Shown in pieces: positions 9,847 through 22,055 of a stretch of 64,000 nt of DNA. This stretch comes from Pegoplata infirma (lineage: Eukaryota; Arthropoda; Insecta; Diptera; Anthomyiidae), in NCBI GenBank assembly GCA_963921195.1, contig OY992536.1:326633038-326697037 (forward strand). The letters are read 5' to 3'. Numbering within the stretch: the first letter of the stretch is position 1; each line of letters opens with the position of its first letter. A program made the translations under genes and the position numbers. The notes under the pieces are model-generated. The model made no database searches. It was not told the DNA's origin and saw only the letters and a list, made by a program, of their open reading frames with translations.

Positions 9847-11558
9847 ACACCGTCCGACACACTTTTGTACACATGGACCGGACCCAAAAATTCTGAAAGT
9901 AGGGCCAAAATAAAAATACCCGTGTCTCCCAGTTTTTCTAGATCAATTCTCGTTTTCGCGAAAAACGCAAAAAAAAAAAAAAAATTACAATGAAAAAAAA
10001 AAAAAATTCGCTTTTCAGAAAGTGGGTCTCAAAATAACATTCTAGTGTTTCCCGGTTTTTCTATATCAATTCGCGTTTTCGCGAAAATGCATTTTTTTTT
10101 TCACACTTAAAAAACATTTACTACATTCCGAAAATAGGGCTTAAAATAAAATATTATTCTAGTTTTTCCATATTATTTCACGAAAAATGCAATTTTGAAA
10201 AAATGTATTGCAATATTTTTTATAAATATAAAACATAAATATACATGATTTACAGTAGAATTACGGTCCTTATACAAAAATTGCTAAAAATAAAATTCTC
10301 GTGTCTCCCAATGTTTTATGCATCTATTCGCGTTTTCGCGAAAATTCATTTTTTTGCATACTTAAAAAAAATTTACTACATTCGAAAAGTTGGACTAAAA
10401 ATATAATATTCACCTAATTTTTTTAAATTAATTTAGGAAAAATGCAATTTGAAAAAATTTATTGAATTATTTTTATTTTTATAAGTATAGAATATAAAAT
10501 TTGACTTAAATAATATTATGATGACAAGAATCTTTTATATTTAAAAGTTAAAACTACTGTGTCTCAATTTCACAAAAAAAAGAGTAAAAGTAATGAGCAG
10601 GGATGAGATTTTCATGCACTAAAAAATCAAAATATACACTAAAAAATCTTAAAATATGCACAAAAAAAAAAATGTGTACAAAAAAATCTTGTTTTCATAG
10701 GAAAAACTTCTTAAAAGGAAAAAACACGCCGGGTTTAAATAGTGACATTTAAAACTTTACATAAGCAACATTTTTTAGAAATTAAGAAAATCTATAAAAA
10801 AGAAAAAAAAATGTTTCTTATTTCAAAAAAATGTTTAAAATTTAAAATGGTTTTTGAAAGAAATAAATTTCAATTTGTGTTTTTGCTAATTTATGCCAAA
10901 ATATGCACTTAAAAGTTGGAAATATGCATTAAATATGCATTTTAAATCAAAATGTGCAAAAATATGCATTTTCACCAAAATATGCAAAAACAAATCGATG
11001 CCATTTTAACGCAAATTTCTTGATTCGGAAAGATAATTGGTCGATATCGTTTATAGACTATCGACAAAACACATGCATTTGCATGGAAATCTCATTCCTA
11101 GTAATGAGTAAATATTTTTAAAGTTTTAGTTCAAAAAGTAAGTACGAATTTCTTCTTTTTAACTCTACTTGAAATTTTGCGAGTGTGCTAAAAAGAACAA
11201 AATATTTTTTTTTACAAATTTGCGAATTGATATGAAATAACTGAGATATAAATGCTTAGATTTAACCCCATTTTTTTTTTTTTTAACAGTGCAAAAAAAA
11301 AATTTTTTAGCGTTTTTCGCGAATGCGCGAATTAATCGCGAAAACCTGAGAGACACGAGTGTTTTTTTTTAACCCCACTTTCTGAATAGCATAATTTTTT
11401 TCTATTATGGAAACTTTTTTTTTGTTGCATTTTTCGCGAAAACGCGAATTGATCTAGAAAAACTGGGAGACACGGGTATTTTATTTTTGGCCCAACTTTC
11501 CGAATTTTCGAGTCCGGTTCATGTGTACAGCCAAAAGTTGCAATTTGTTGGACGGTGT
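9847..11558. mobile_element. Foldback with ACACCGTCC ends and iterated 'gtgtctcccag' units
   Basis: ACACCGTCC at 9847 is inverted as GGACGGTGT to 11558, with AATTAAA-type sequence outside both ends. The left arm has three direct copies of a unit containing 'gtgtctccca', 'ttctagatcaattcgcg' and 'ttttcgcgaaaa' (about 9920, 10045, 10300). The right arm has two inverted copies (about 11320, 11430). A 503-bp hAT element was inserted at 10598. Non-coding. Confidence 0.7.
10598..11100. mobile_element. hAT MITE with perfect 8-bp duplication GTAATGAG
   Basis: CAGGGATGAGATTTTCATGC starts at 10598, and the inverted end GCATGGAAATCTCATTCCTA finishes at 11100. GTAATGAG is present at 10590-10597 and 11101-11108. 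The interior has several 'aatatgca' motifs. No ORF. It is younger than the 9847-11558 foldback that it interrupts. Confidence 0.9.
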
Positions 11559-11734
11559 TATAATTAAATCTCCACACTCACTTTTTTAAGCTCATCAAAA
11601 AGGAATTAATTAATTAATTTTTAAGCTAACAACGAAAAATTTAACCTAAACATTTTGGTCAAATCCGCTTAAAATTTAATAACTTCATTTAAGTCATTTA
11701 ACAGATTGTTTAACTGAGTAATTATTTAGATTTT

Positions 11735-11976
11735 CCCAGAAAAGCTTTAAAAATAGCCTCACCATCATGATACTACCATGTAATGCATAAGCAATAAAAA
11801 TCCGAAATATTTTGTACTTTTTGTACTTTTTATTTTATAATACAATACTTTTTTATTTTTTATAATACAATAAAAGTAATGAATAAAGTAAGCGGTAGGA
11901 AAAAAATAATGCTCATTTCTGATTTTTTTTTGCTTACGCATTACATAACCATTACCATTCTAAAGGTTTTGCTGGG
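11735..11976. mobile_element. CCCAG-terminal MITE, TT duplication
   Basis: CCCAGAAAAGCTTTA at the left and TAAAGGTTTTGCTGGG at the right, with TT on both flanks. The interior carries 'taatgcat' and 'gcattacataaccattacca' motifs shared with the 13308 and 38628 elements. It is 242 bp with no ORF. This is probably a non-autonomous relative of the 31993-34847 transposon. Confidence 0.8.
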
Positions 11977-12159
11977 TTATAATCGTTATAGAAACTTGTA
12001 TTTCATAGCTGTTTTGTTATATTTCAACATTGATGGTTCATGATAATTAATTTTATTTGCATTATTTTAATGTGTAAATATGTCATGAAAATCCTTTACC
12101 ATATTTGTAATTTTATATAACCACCTTACATATTATTTCATGTTTTTGTTGTCTTTCCA

Positions 12160-12960
12160 CAGGTGGATCGATAGACGGACATCGCTAGAAGGTCTTACAA
12201 TTAGATTCGATCAAGGACAATTAACATACACATACTTTTTGGGGTCCTTGATCAATATTTTGATGCGTTACATACGGCTTGACTAATTTTGTATATCTCA
12301 ATAGTGTGGTTCGAGGGTATAAAAATCTAAAATAAAAATCTAATCTAATCTACAGGGGTGATTTGAGGGAGGGGCGTTAGGGGAAACCTCATGATAAATG
12401 TTTACATTTATTATGCTTTCTGCATTTAAGTACACAACATTAACAAAAGTATAAATAAACATGTAAACATTACGGTTAAGAGGAAATCGTTTTCCCTCTG
12501 GTCCGATTTTGCACATTTACGAACCTTTTTAACCCGCCAAAAAAAATATTTGTGCCAAACTTAAGGTGGGGAGTTCTTTTATTTTGGACTGAATCGTGTT
12601 TTTTACAGACCGACGGACGGTCGAATATTCATAGAGCTTCTTAAGTAGAATCGATTGTACATATACATATTTTATGGGATCTTCGACCGATATTTCGATG
12701 CGTTACACCACAATGATAAAGTGAGTATACTCCCATACTGCGATTTTAGGGTACACAGAATAGCATATTTGGGAACTTTTATAAACCGCCTAGACATACA
12801 TATTTGTGCCAAACTTTAGGTGGGTAGTCCTTTTATTTTGGACTGAATCGTGTTTTTTACAGATTGACGGACGGTCGAACATTCATAGAACGTCTTAGAA
12901 TCGATTATAGATATATATATTTTAAGGGATAATTGATAATTAGGGTAAACAAATTGTGAA
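12160..12960 (+). repeat. Cluster of partial mini-me-like repeats, with tandem duplication
   Basis: Three partial units follow each other. 12160-12330 has 'agacggacatcgctagaagg' and 'cgagggtataaaa'. 12541-12760 and 12810-12920 share 'ccttttattttggactgaat' and 'acggacggtcgaa'. The last two look like a tandem duplication with a period of about 265 bp. They resemble subtype C (27250-27733). Non-coding. Confidence 0.65.
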
Positions 12961-13307
12961 AGCGGCTTCCAGAATAGCATTTATTAATTGATTTGTTCTT
13001 TTAGTTGTGTAATTAATTACAGTTTTAAAAACCAATAACAGGTACAAATTTTTATAAACACACTTTTTTATAACGTGTGTGCTAACTTCGCACCATAGAA
13101 AAAAACACCCAGCAAAAATTACACATATGTTTGTAAGTTGTCAGTGTGTATTAATCATTAAAGGTTCAGTTAAAAAACAATTAATTACACAGTCTTCTTC
13201 ATTAACAAAATAAACTAATAACACAATACCTAGAAGTCTCACGCCTTATTTAAATAGTCGATTTGATAATCGAGCATGAACTTCATTACCCCAAAAATTC
13301 TTAATTC

Positions 13308-14678
13308 CCCAGAAAACCCTTAAAAATGGTAATGTTTATGTAATGCGTTATTATGTAATGCATAGACAAAAAATGCTAAAATATGCATTATTTTTTCCCA
13401 ACTGCTTACTATATGCATTACTTTTTTTGCCCTTTTCATACATTACGTAATAAGCATCCATTATTTTGAGTCTCATCCCAAGCAAAAATTATAAATGCAG
13501 TATATCGTCGCTGCGCCTAAAAATGTAGTCATGTGTTTTGGGGCAAGTGTTCAGGAGAGCAAAAAAACTGTTTATTTTCGTCCCTTCGCGATATTTTTTA
13601 AAAGTTTGTTCTACAAAAAATTCTTGTACCGATATGCTATCCACATACTGCAAAAAAATTATGAAACATTTAGCGGTTTTCCAGTGGTGCAGAAATTTTC
13701 AAAAAACATACACATAACTCCTTTTTTAAGTACTTTTTGGAACAAAATTTAAAGAAATGGAAATATTTTTTACACATAACTCCTTTTGCTGATGAAACTA
13801 TTCTTATTGTTAATTTCTTTTCGAGAGGGACAAAGACTAAGTTTGTTGGCGGTTTAAAGCAACATTAGTTAGACAAGGTCCTTAAAATTTTGATATTTAA
13901 AAGCTCTTCACTAAACAGCGAACAACAGATTTTTCGCAAAACTGGTGCTGATTTTTTGTTTTTCTTGTAAATATTCAAGAGCTTCGACATAAATTGACAT
14001 CTGCGAAAGATGCTGTACTTTAGATACAAAAATTTTTCGCCGTCAATGATTTAATTGCTTTCACAAGGCTTTATTACCCGCCATTTAGGATTTAGATAAG
14101 AGGATGAAAATTTGCAAATATTTTGCAAATAATCTTGAACAATTCATTCAAAATACTTGGATGCTATCTGTGAACCTCATATTACTAAAAAAGTGGTCCA
14201 TTTTGTCACGTTCTGTTACTTTTTTATCAAAAAAAGGTATGTGTAGCTTAACACATAACTCCTTTTCAGACCTTTTTTTAGTATGACGAAAACATAGCTC
14301 CTTTTACTAACTTTTGAACCAATCAAGATATCAAATAACGGTTTAGTGAGTAAACGTATGACCAATAGGGGATCATAAAGATGTAATAAAAAAAATTTAA
14401 AAAAACTACACATAACTCCATTTTTAGGCGCAGCGACGATATGGTAAAGTAATGGTGATAAATAAATTTCTTACCATCAAATCACCCTTTGACGATTTTT
14501 GTTTTGTGATGAGACTCAAAAGGATGGGTGCGTATTACGTAATGCATGAAACATATATAAAAGTAATGCATATGTTAAGCGGTAGAGAACAAAATAATGC
14601 ATATTTTTATTTTATTGTTATTATGCATTACATGGTACTGCATTACATAACCATTACCATTTTTAAGGTTTTTCAGGG
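13308..14678. mobile_element. CCCAG-terminal MITE (TC duplication), split by a 0.94-kb palindrome
   Basis: CCCAGAAAACCCTTAAAAAT (13308) pairs with ATTTTTAAGGTTTTTCAGGG (to 14678), and TC flanks both ends. The arms carry 'ggtaatg...tgtaatgc' and 'gcattacataaccattacc', and extend inward to 'gagtctcatc' / 'gatgagactc'. Without the insertion at 13502-14442 the element would be about 430 bp. Confidence 0.85.
13502..14442. mobile_element. Nested palindrome with ATATCGTCGCTGCGCC ends
   Basis: ATATCGTCGCTGCGCCTAAA starts at 13502 and its exact complement ends at 14442. A short motif 'acacataactcctttt' (or a variant) occurs five times, near 13708, 13773, 14250, 14288 and 14406. An 85-codon frame at 13495-13752 crosses the element boundary and is not credible as a gene. 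No target duplication is obvious. Confidence 0.75.
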
Positions 14679-15241
14679 TCCCTTCTTTATTATTTTTTGT
14701 TTTTGCTGGGCATTATTTTCAATGTTTTTTTTAAAGAATTCTTTATGAAATAACCACCAAGTCATCATTAATGCTTCAAAACAAGAATACATAAACAACA
14801 AAAAAAATATGATAAATGAGTACGAACTCACTCACACCGACATAAAAACTTTTTGGAATATTAATTAATGTTAATCATACGCCATCAATATGATATTACA
14901 CACACACAGGTTGGTTAGGGCTGCCAGTTTTGGTAATGTATTTTACAAACTGGGAATTTCATGTCACGAAAAAGGTTAACAATTTTATATTTGGAACAAT
15001 CAAAAGCAATCAAAATTACTTTTTTAAAGTTTATTTAGCTATGTCCGAGGGGTATTGTATATCCACCTAAAAGTTGTTAACACAATACAGGTAGCAATTA
15101 TAAATCGATTTATTTTGAAGTATAAACCTTAATTAATTCAATGACTAGTCCTATTGAAATTCAAAAATATAGGCACTATTTTTGACCAAGCCCCCATACA
15201 AACTACCCCTTTAATTTAAATGTGGTCTAAAAGGTATACAT
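14679..15241. other. Spacer, no feature recognised
   Basis: AT-rich sequence without inverted ends, recognisable proteins or RNA genes. It ends in the left target duplication (15234-15241) of the next element. Confidence 0.4.
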
Positions 15242-15675
15242 TAGGGATATAACCATTTGCATATTTTTGAAAATATCAAAAAGGGCCTATCATAGTGAGA
15301 AAGTACATAGAAAATCAATAAGAAATGCGTCCTCTTTTTTTCGCGAATGTTAAAAAAGGTTCGGCACCGATCGCGATGAAGTTTTTGCTAATATTTTTTT
15401 TTCAAATATTTATTCAACCCATGTTTCAAATGTTAAAAATCATACTGCTAATTTTTCTAGTTTTATTTTTGTTGTAAAACGACGAAAATCAAAATATCGT
15501 TGAAAGGGACGGATTCCCACCATAAAACATACAAAAATTAAAATTTGAGGTGTTTTAGAAATTGCGATCGGTGCCGAAGGTTTTTGGACCAAAATGACCC
15601 CGGATACCGTTTTTTGTTATCAGTATAACATTGCCCATACCGTTATGATAGGTTCTTATTTTGGTTATACCCCTA
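15242..15675. mobile_element. hAT MITE with perfect 8-bp duplication GTATACAT
   Basis: TAGGGATATAACCA (15242) is inverted as TGGTTATACCCCTA (to 15675). GTATACAT is present at 15234-15241 and 15676-15683. Internal pairs include 'gcctatcat' with 'atgatagg', and 'ttcggcaccgatcgc' with 'gcgatcggtgccgaa'. 434 bp, non-coding. Confidence 0.88.
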
Positions 15676-15843
15676 GTATACATACTACAGTTACGTGGCA
15701 AATTTATTCTGTATTCAAAAATTTAACGGGATCGAATAATTTTTATATCTCAAATTACTACATTGCACTATAAAAAGGTTGAAGAAATAACAAATTTTTA
15801 TTATAAATTAAAAGTAAACAAACTTGATAACGGAAAATGTTTA

Positions 15844-16594
15844 ATATCGAGGGCCTATATTCAAAACCCTTTATCTTAAAAAACACAACTTTTCAGGAGA
15901 GCCAAAAAACTGTTTATTTCGCGTATTGCTAGAGTAATTAAAATTCGATATTCTACAATATTTTTATAAATCAACTACTGAATCTCACATATAATTAGTT
16001 TTTTAAATTTTGCACTATTGGGGATATTATGAAAGATAGAGGGTTTTGTTTCACAAAAATATTAAGTACATGAGTGAAAATGATCAGATAGAGGGTTTTG
16101 CATTTTAATAAAAATGAATTATTATAATTTCATTTACGACATCGGTAAATTTTTAACGTGATTTATTAATGATAACGGCTTATAAAGAGTTCCGAATCGC
16201 GGTTTTGGTCCAGAGGTGCTGATTTTTGAGAAAAAAAAATATTTTTTGTACCGAATTCATTTTTAAAGATGACAAACTGTTGAGTATGTTATGTAAAATA
16301 TAGTACAAAATTAAAAACGCGATTTTGGTCCACAGATGCTGACAGCATCGCGATGTGATTCAAAAAAAATATTTATAAATTAATTATTTGAAAAGATAGA
16401 GGGTTTTGCATTCAGAAAAATTAATTGTGTAAGAGATAGAGAAAGCTAAAAATGCAAATAAAAAAGCAAAAAAAAAAATTTTTGTTCTGAATTTTACACC
16501 ATAGATGAGGGCCGTTTTACTGAATATTTTGCCATCAAAAAGTCATTTTCGTGAAAATGGAAGATAGAGGGTTTTGAATATAGGCCCTCGATAT
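15844..16594. mobile_element. Foldback with ATATCGAGGGCCTATATTCA ends
   Basis: ATATCGAGGGCCTATATTCA at 15844 is matched exactly by its complement ending at 16594. The motif 'agatagagggttttg' recurs four times in one orientation (16036, 16086, 16397, 16562) and once inverted in the left arm, spaced by unrelated sequence. Non-coding. Confidence 0.7.
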
Positions 16595-16704
16595 ACAGTA
16601 ATTATAAATTCGAATGGCGGAGAATTTATATATTCATTTTAGCTGGAAAAAAATATAAAAACTTGTTATTATAATTACTCAGTTAAAAATACTATTCACA
16701 ACAT

Positions 16705-17501
16705 CCCAGCAGAAATTTTGCTGAACGTTCAGCAGCTTTTGGAAGGGGAACTTGAGTAAAGGAGCGCATCCAATTGCGCTGAATTCATGCATGATTCCCT
16801 AAGGCGATGTCCCACTTTAGAGCGCTAGTTGGATACACAGAAACAGCGCTCTTTAGATGCACTGAAATCACGTGTCTTTAGAGCGCTGATTTAAGCAGAA
16901 TAAAGATGCTGTAAATTCATGTATCTTTTTAGCGCTGATTTAAGCAGATTAAAGATGCAGTGAATTCATGTATCTTTGTAGAGCTTATTTAAGCAGAATA
17001 AAGATTTACAGCATCTTCAAAGTTGAAATCAAATAACTAAAATTTAAAAAAATATAACAAAAAAATTCATTCGTTTCACTTTACAAAACTTTATTTATGT
17101 GAAACAAAATAAAAAAAAAAAACATCAAAAAAATATCGGAAATTTTCATTTTCACATTTTTTATGGGATTTTTTTTTGGAACAGCGGTCAAAGATGCTAT
17201 GATTGAAGCGCTCTTTGCAGCGCTGATTAATGCGCAATAATGATGCAGTCAAATCATGTGTCTTTGTCTAAAACTCATGTTTTTTTATTCAAAAAGTGTT
17301 AAAAATAATAAAAAGGAAAGCAAGTGTGAAATTTTATCAAAAAATTATTACACATTATAAGTTTTATATAAAAAATCTTAAAAAAAAATTAAAATTTTTT
17401 CCCCTTCCTTTTACTGCATCCCTAAGAGCGCTCTTTGGATGCGCTACGGTATGCTATAAACAGATGCTGTGTCGCCAAAATCTCGATTTATTTCTGTTGG
17501 G
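16705..17501. mobile_element. CCCAG-terminal MITE, AT duplication, internal 60-bp tandem repeats
   Basis: CCCAGCAGAAAT (16705) pairs with ATTTCTGTTGGG (to 17501), and AT flanks both ends. Its end is close to the CCCAGCCAGAAAT end of the coding transposon at 34847. Inside are about three 60-bp tandem units, each containing 'agcgctgatttaagcaga' and 'aaagatgc', with further 'gcgct' motifs throughout. No credible ORF. Confidence 0.8.
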
Positions 17502-17939
17502 ATATTGCACTTATTTTTCATGTAAAGTTTTATGCTGAATACGAAAATGAGTCCCAAAACTTGTTATTTTTAGGAAAAAGCAAAAAGTAGTTGGCAACAC
17601 TGCACTCAGAAGAAAGCTGCCGCAAACAACGTTTAATGATAGACCACAATTGTGTAGTGTTTTTATGTTTAACCTAGATAGAAATGTATGATGGTAAAAA
17701 ATAAACAAATAAAGTGAGTTTTTATTAACGATCACGCACTCTAAATAAAGGAAAATTTTGTTCGCGCACGATATTTTTTTTTATTTAACTTAATTTTTTT
17801 TTCTACTCACGTGAGCGTGCATAAGCGTGATCAAAATAAAATAGTGTGCATGATTAAACTTTTTCTTCATAAGCGTGCGTGATCGTTTAAAAACACACTC
17901 ACGATCCCATCTCTATTTGAAATATTAGCCTTGTTTTTT
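17502..17939. other. Spacer with a 'gatcacgcac' palindromic repeat
   Basis: 'ttattaacgatcacgcac' near 17723 is mirrored by 'gtgcgtgatcgtttaaaaa' near 17873. Related 'gatcgtgagtgtg' sequence occurs at 38960. No coding sequence. Confidence 0.35.
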
Positions 17940-18302
17940 GCAGACCGGATTAAGATTAGGATTTACTTTATTTTGTTAGATAATGGGTCAAATCAAGCCC
18001 AGAATATTTTTTTTTAACTTTTTTTTCTGAAATTACATACAATTAGTAAATATAAACAGAAAAACAAATTATGCTTTGCTCAAAATGTTAAGAATGACAA
18101 ATAAATTTTGTTAAATTCTAGGATTCCGATTTATTTATCCCATTTCACATTTTGGACAACGCTTAATTTGTTTTCCTGATTATATTTACCAATTGTATGT
18201 AGATTCACAAAAAAATTATAAAAAATTTTTCTGAACTTGATTTGACCCATTTTTTTCTAAATAGAGTTAATCCAAATCTTAATCCGGTCTGCAAAAAACA
18301 AG
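17940..18302. mobile_element. MITE with CTTGTTTTTTGCAGACCGGA ends
   Basis: CTTGTTTTTTGCAGACCGGA (17940) has an exact inverted partner ending at 18302. Inverted homology continues through 'ttaagattagga' and 'gggtcaaatcaag' / 'cttgatttgaccc'. 363 bp, no ORF and no clear target duplication. Confidence 0.7.
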
Positions 18303-18379
18303 CATATTGTATAAGTGTTTTTTATTACTCATACGCATACGTTATTTACCCCATTATTGTATAAAATTAGGATCATAGT

Positions 18380-19852
18380 TAGGGTGACCATTTTTTTCTG
18401 AACTTAAATCAGTACGCCCAAGCTTTTACGTTTATATTTTCGTAAAATACGTACCTCTCTAAAAACTATTTTATATGGCAAAACACTGATAATTTTTTCA
18501 ACACTCAAAAAATTCGGTTAAACTAACAAAATTGGGACAATTAGTATTTCAGTACAAACAACTGTTTGAAAAGAGCTGTTTAAAAACAAAGGTTTAAAAA
18601 CAACTGCCTTAAACTGTTGTCGTTATTTTGCAAAAAAATTGGCTGACTTCAAGCAACTTAATTTGAATATTGATCGTATTAGTGCAGAAATTATAACAAA
18701 CAAAAACCCACAGTCCTCAAATTCTGAGGACTTTTTTCCATAAGTTTTGATAACTCTGACTTTTATAAAACTTCCCAGATAAAAAGCATATATTTTTTAA
18801 ATAGCGGCTGATGTTCTGAGTGATTTGTCCAATAAATTCTGAAGACATTACCACATCGAACATCTCAGAATCATTTGAATTCATGCAATTACATCAGGGT
18901 TGCAAAAGTTGGTACAATTGTACTTTTTTTGGTACAATTCAAAGCTCAAAAGTACAATGGTACACCAATGGCGAATTTGGTACAATTTCGGAATTTCCTG
19001 AGTTTATGTTTTTAATACACTCCACTTACAATTAGTGATTTATTTGAGCTTAATAACGTCCAGATTGAGTAAATAATAAATGTGCTACGAGAATCTATCT
19101 GGAAAATGAAATTATTGATAGACATTTTTCAGAACATTTTGAAAAAATATTTCTAAGTCGATTTTTTCCAAAAGGCTTTAATTGGTTTTATTCAGTAATC
19201 CAAAAATTTTCCCTACAACCCAGACAAAAAATTCTTGATCTCCAATTTCTTTTAACCACCAATTTTTTGTAAATGATTTTTAATTTTTTTGCTATTTTTA
19301 ATAAAAAATATACTACTATAAAAAAAAATGTTGGTACTATTGGGGTCGAAAAAGTACAATTTTATGATCTCGTTGGTACAATTTTGATGTTCCCATTTTG
19401 CATCCCTGAATTACATTATCTTTCTAAAAATATAAAAAATCCATCATCCCGTGAACTTTTCGTTTAGATAACCTCAAAGATTATGGGCGCCTTTTCATGT
19501 TAAGCTTTTCGTATTTATAGGGTAAAAATAACCTCATGCTCAGATACATTTTTGCGTTAATGAACCTCTTGACTCACGAACTCTGAACTTTTAAGAATTG
19601 ATTTAACTCAAATTATCTCTTTGTCATACTTAAGTTGAAAAAAAACTACTTCGACGACTTATTTTATGGAAATTCAAGTTTTTGTATAAAATTTTCGAAC
19701 AAAATTATTTTTTATGTTGAAATGTTCAAAAATCAGTACAATCAGTACATATTTCAAAAAATCAGTACAAATCAGTACAACGTCTTTTGATCAGTACACG
19801 TGATCAAAAATCAGTACATGTACTGATCAAATCAGTACGTATGGTCAGCCTA
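18380..19852. mobile_element. hAT-like element with perfect 8-bp duplication ATCATAGT
   Basis: TAGGGTGACCAT (18380) pairs with ATGGTCAGCCTA (to 19852). ATCATAGT is present at 18372-18379 and 19853-19860. Subterminal 'atcagtac' motifs are repeated at both ends, six or more on the right. A second hAT element is nested at 18895-19408, so the original was about 950 bp. Non-coding. Confidence 0.9.
18895..19408. mobile_element. Nested hAT MITE with perfect 8-bp duplication AATTACAT
   Basis: CAGGGTTGCAAAAG (18895) pairs with TTTTGCATCCCTG (to 19408). AATTACAT is present at 18887-18894 and 19409-19416. 'ttggtacaatt' motifs are repeated on both arms. The middle (about 19045-19290) holds a truncated piece of the family at 8750-9600. 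It is younger than the hAT element around it. Confidence 0.9.
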
Positions 19853-20123
19853 ATCATAGTGCATCTTTAACACTTTTTTTTTCTCGAAAACGAGGCAAAC
19901 ACATCTCTGAAAATTTTAGAACAAATAGAAGTACACTTAAACTTTTTTTTTTTAAATTAAAAAAAAAAAAAGCTGAGGCAATCTTTTTGATAAATTAAAT
20001 TTAAAAAAATCAGAACTTCTTCGGAAAATTTTCCAATTTAAATTTTTTTAATTAATGCCAATACAAATCTATAAAAAAAAAATATATTACAGACATCACT
20101 GTGTTTCATTTTATATACATATA

Positions 20124-21494
20124 TGAGGCATTCCTCACCAAATGTCCCGCTACAGAAAAACATGTGTCCGGTTTGGATAGAACTAAGAAAATTGCGTTTT
20201 TGGTTTTTCTAATTTTCATAAACTGGGCTTAGGAGGCGTGGTCAAATATTGGAAAAATGGTCAAATTTGTGGAGAGTTGCCTTGATTAAATATTTATCAC
20301 ATTAAAACGTCATGCACCACAATCTCAAAAATGTACATTCTTATATACACTCAAAATAATGACTCTGTAAAATACTCTGTAAAATGACTGTAATCTCAAT
20401 TCAACAGATATTTGACAGAGTTTTCTGTCAAAATACAGATTTAAAGAAAATACTTTGTATTTTGTTGTGACAAAAAAACGAAGTTTCCTCTGTTATATTA
20501 CTTTTTACTTTGTAGTCATAATTTTACAGATAATTAACAGTTTTCTGCTAAAATACAGATTTAACCAAAATACTTCGTATTTTTTATAACCAAAAAAGTT
20601 TTCTGTTTTGAGTAGTTTTTGTTACCAAACATCAAAATTTTAACTGTATATTTTTTTTTTTTTTTGAGAAAAAGTTGAAAAAGTAGCAAAAAAAAGTTAT
20701 AATTTTTTTTTTCAGAAATCTTATAAAAATTTTACAAAATAACATGCATTAAACTAAACTCTGTAAATTTACAGAGTTTTTCTGTAAATTTTTTTCTGCA
20801 TCAAATGCATTTTACAAATATATGTAAATTTACATATTTTTTTTTTTTGCTAAATGGTGGTTTATTTAACCAATATTTTACTAGAAACTCTGTAAATTAA
20901 CATTTTTTTTGTCCAAATCATTTTACAGAGTTTTAAAGTCATATTACAGAGTTTTCTCTGTCAAAAAGCTTGCATATTTAACCAACATTTTACTATAAAC
21001 ACTGTAAATTAACAGTTTTTTTTGTCAAAATCATTTTACAGAGTTTTTTAGTAAAATTACAAAGAAATGTTGTTAGCTGGAAAAGTATGGTGTTTTCTGT
21101 TAAATTAGCAGAGTTTTTCTGTAATTTAACAGAGTTATTATTTTGGGTGTAGTTTTGTATAGGCTATCGATTATTTTTTTTTTTAAGTCAATTTATCAAA
21201 AATCCGACCACTTTTTTTTTAATTTTTGTTTAAAAGTTTAGATGTTTGTCCATCCACACAAAAAAATTCAGACACGCGTTTTTCGTTTTTTTTTTTTCAA
21301 GAAAATTGCCTTTGAATTTTAAATTTCATAACAATTTTGTAATTTGCTTGTATTTTCCTAAGCCCAGTTTTTGAAAAATTGAAAAACCAAAAACGCAATT
21401 TTCTAAGTTCCATATAGGGCTATCCATACAACCTATTCAGAAGTTTACGGTACACGTGTTTTTTTTCGCTGGACATTTGGTGTGGAATGCCTCA
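20124..21494. mobile_element. TGAGGCATTCC palindrome, second copy, TA target
   Basis: TGAGGCATTCCTCACCAAAT at 20124 and ATTTGGTGTGGAATGCCTCA at 21494, with TA on both sides. Arm sequences match 4001-5086 closely, but the right arm has lost sequence near 21355. It is interrupted by the CACTCAAAA element at 20348-21149. Non-coding. Confidence 0.85.
20348..21149. mobile_element. CACTCAAAATAA element in a palindrome, TA duplication
   Basis: CACTCAAAATAATGACTCTG (20348) and CAGAGTTATTATTTTGGGTG (to 21149) are inverted, with TA on both flanks. The interrupted host 'cttata|TA|gttttgta' is seen uninterrupted as 'cttatatagttttgta' at 4246-4261. The interior has many 'ttacagagtttt' and 'aaaatacagatttaa' repeats in both orientations. 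Non-coding, 802 bp. Confidence 0.9.
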
Positions 21495-21496
21495 TA

Positions 21497-22055
21497 TAAG
21501 GATACTTGGGCAAAAAATGCTAAAATTTTCAATGTTTGGTCATGCCAAATTTTTAACAAAACCTAAATTTTATTTTTTTTATTTACAAGTGCCCTAAGGT
21601 TGAATACTTTGCCATAGATATCCCATTTAAACCAGTATGGTTTTCCTAGTAGAACAGTTGGTGTGGAATGCCTCATATGTGACATTTTTTGGCAAATCAG
21701 ACATTTCCAAAAATGTTTATTTAATATTTTCTCAGTTATTTACACTTTTTAGTAACTACCCGTTCAAAAGATATTGGATTTTCACGAAAATCAAGCTTTT
21801 CCTTTACATATGAGCAATTCCATGGGAAATTTAACTGACGGATCACCGATTTTGTTAATTTTTGATAATTTGATAGAGCTACATAAATGATTAAAAACCA
21901 TATATATATAATTTTTTTTATCAATACTTTGGAAGATATGGGCGTTTAAAAAAGCGCTTTTTTGGCAATATTGACTTTTTGAAAGTTTTTTAACCTTTTT
22001 TTTTGTACGAAAAAACTTATAAAAACGAGATTGTTTATAACATTATGAAGACTTA
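21497..22055. other. Spacer with a relic TGAGGCATTCC right end
   Basis: 'ttggtgtggaatgcctcata' ends at about 21678 without a matching left end. The remainder is AT-rich with no gene seen. Confidence 0.4.
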
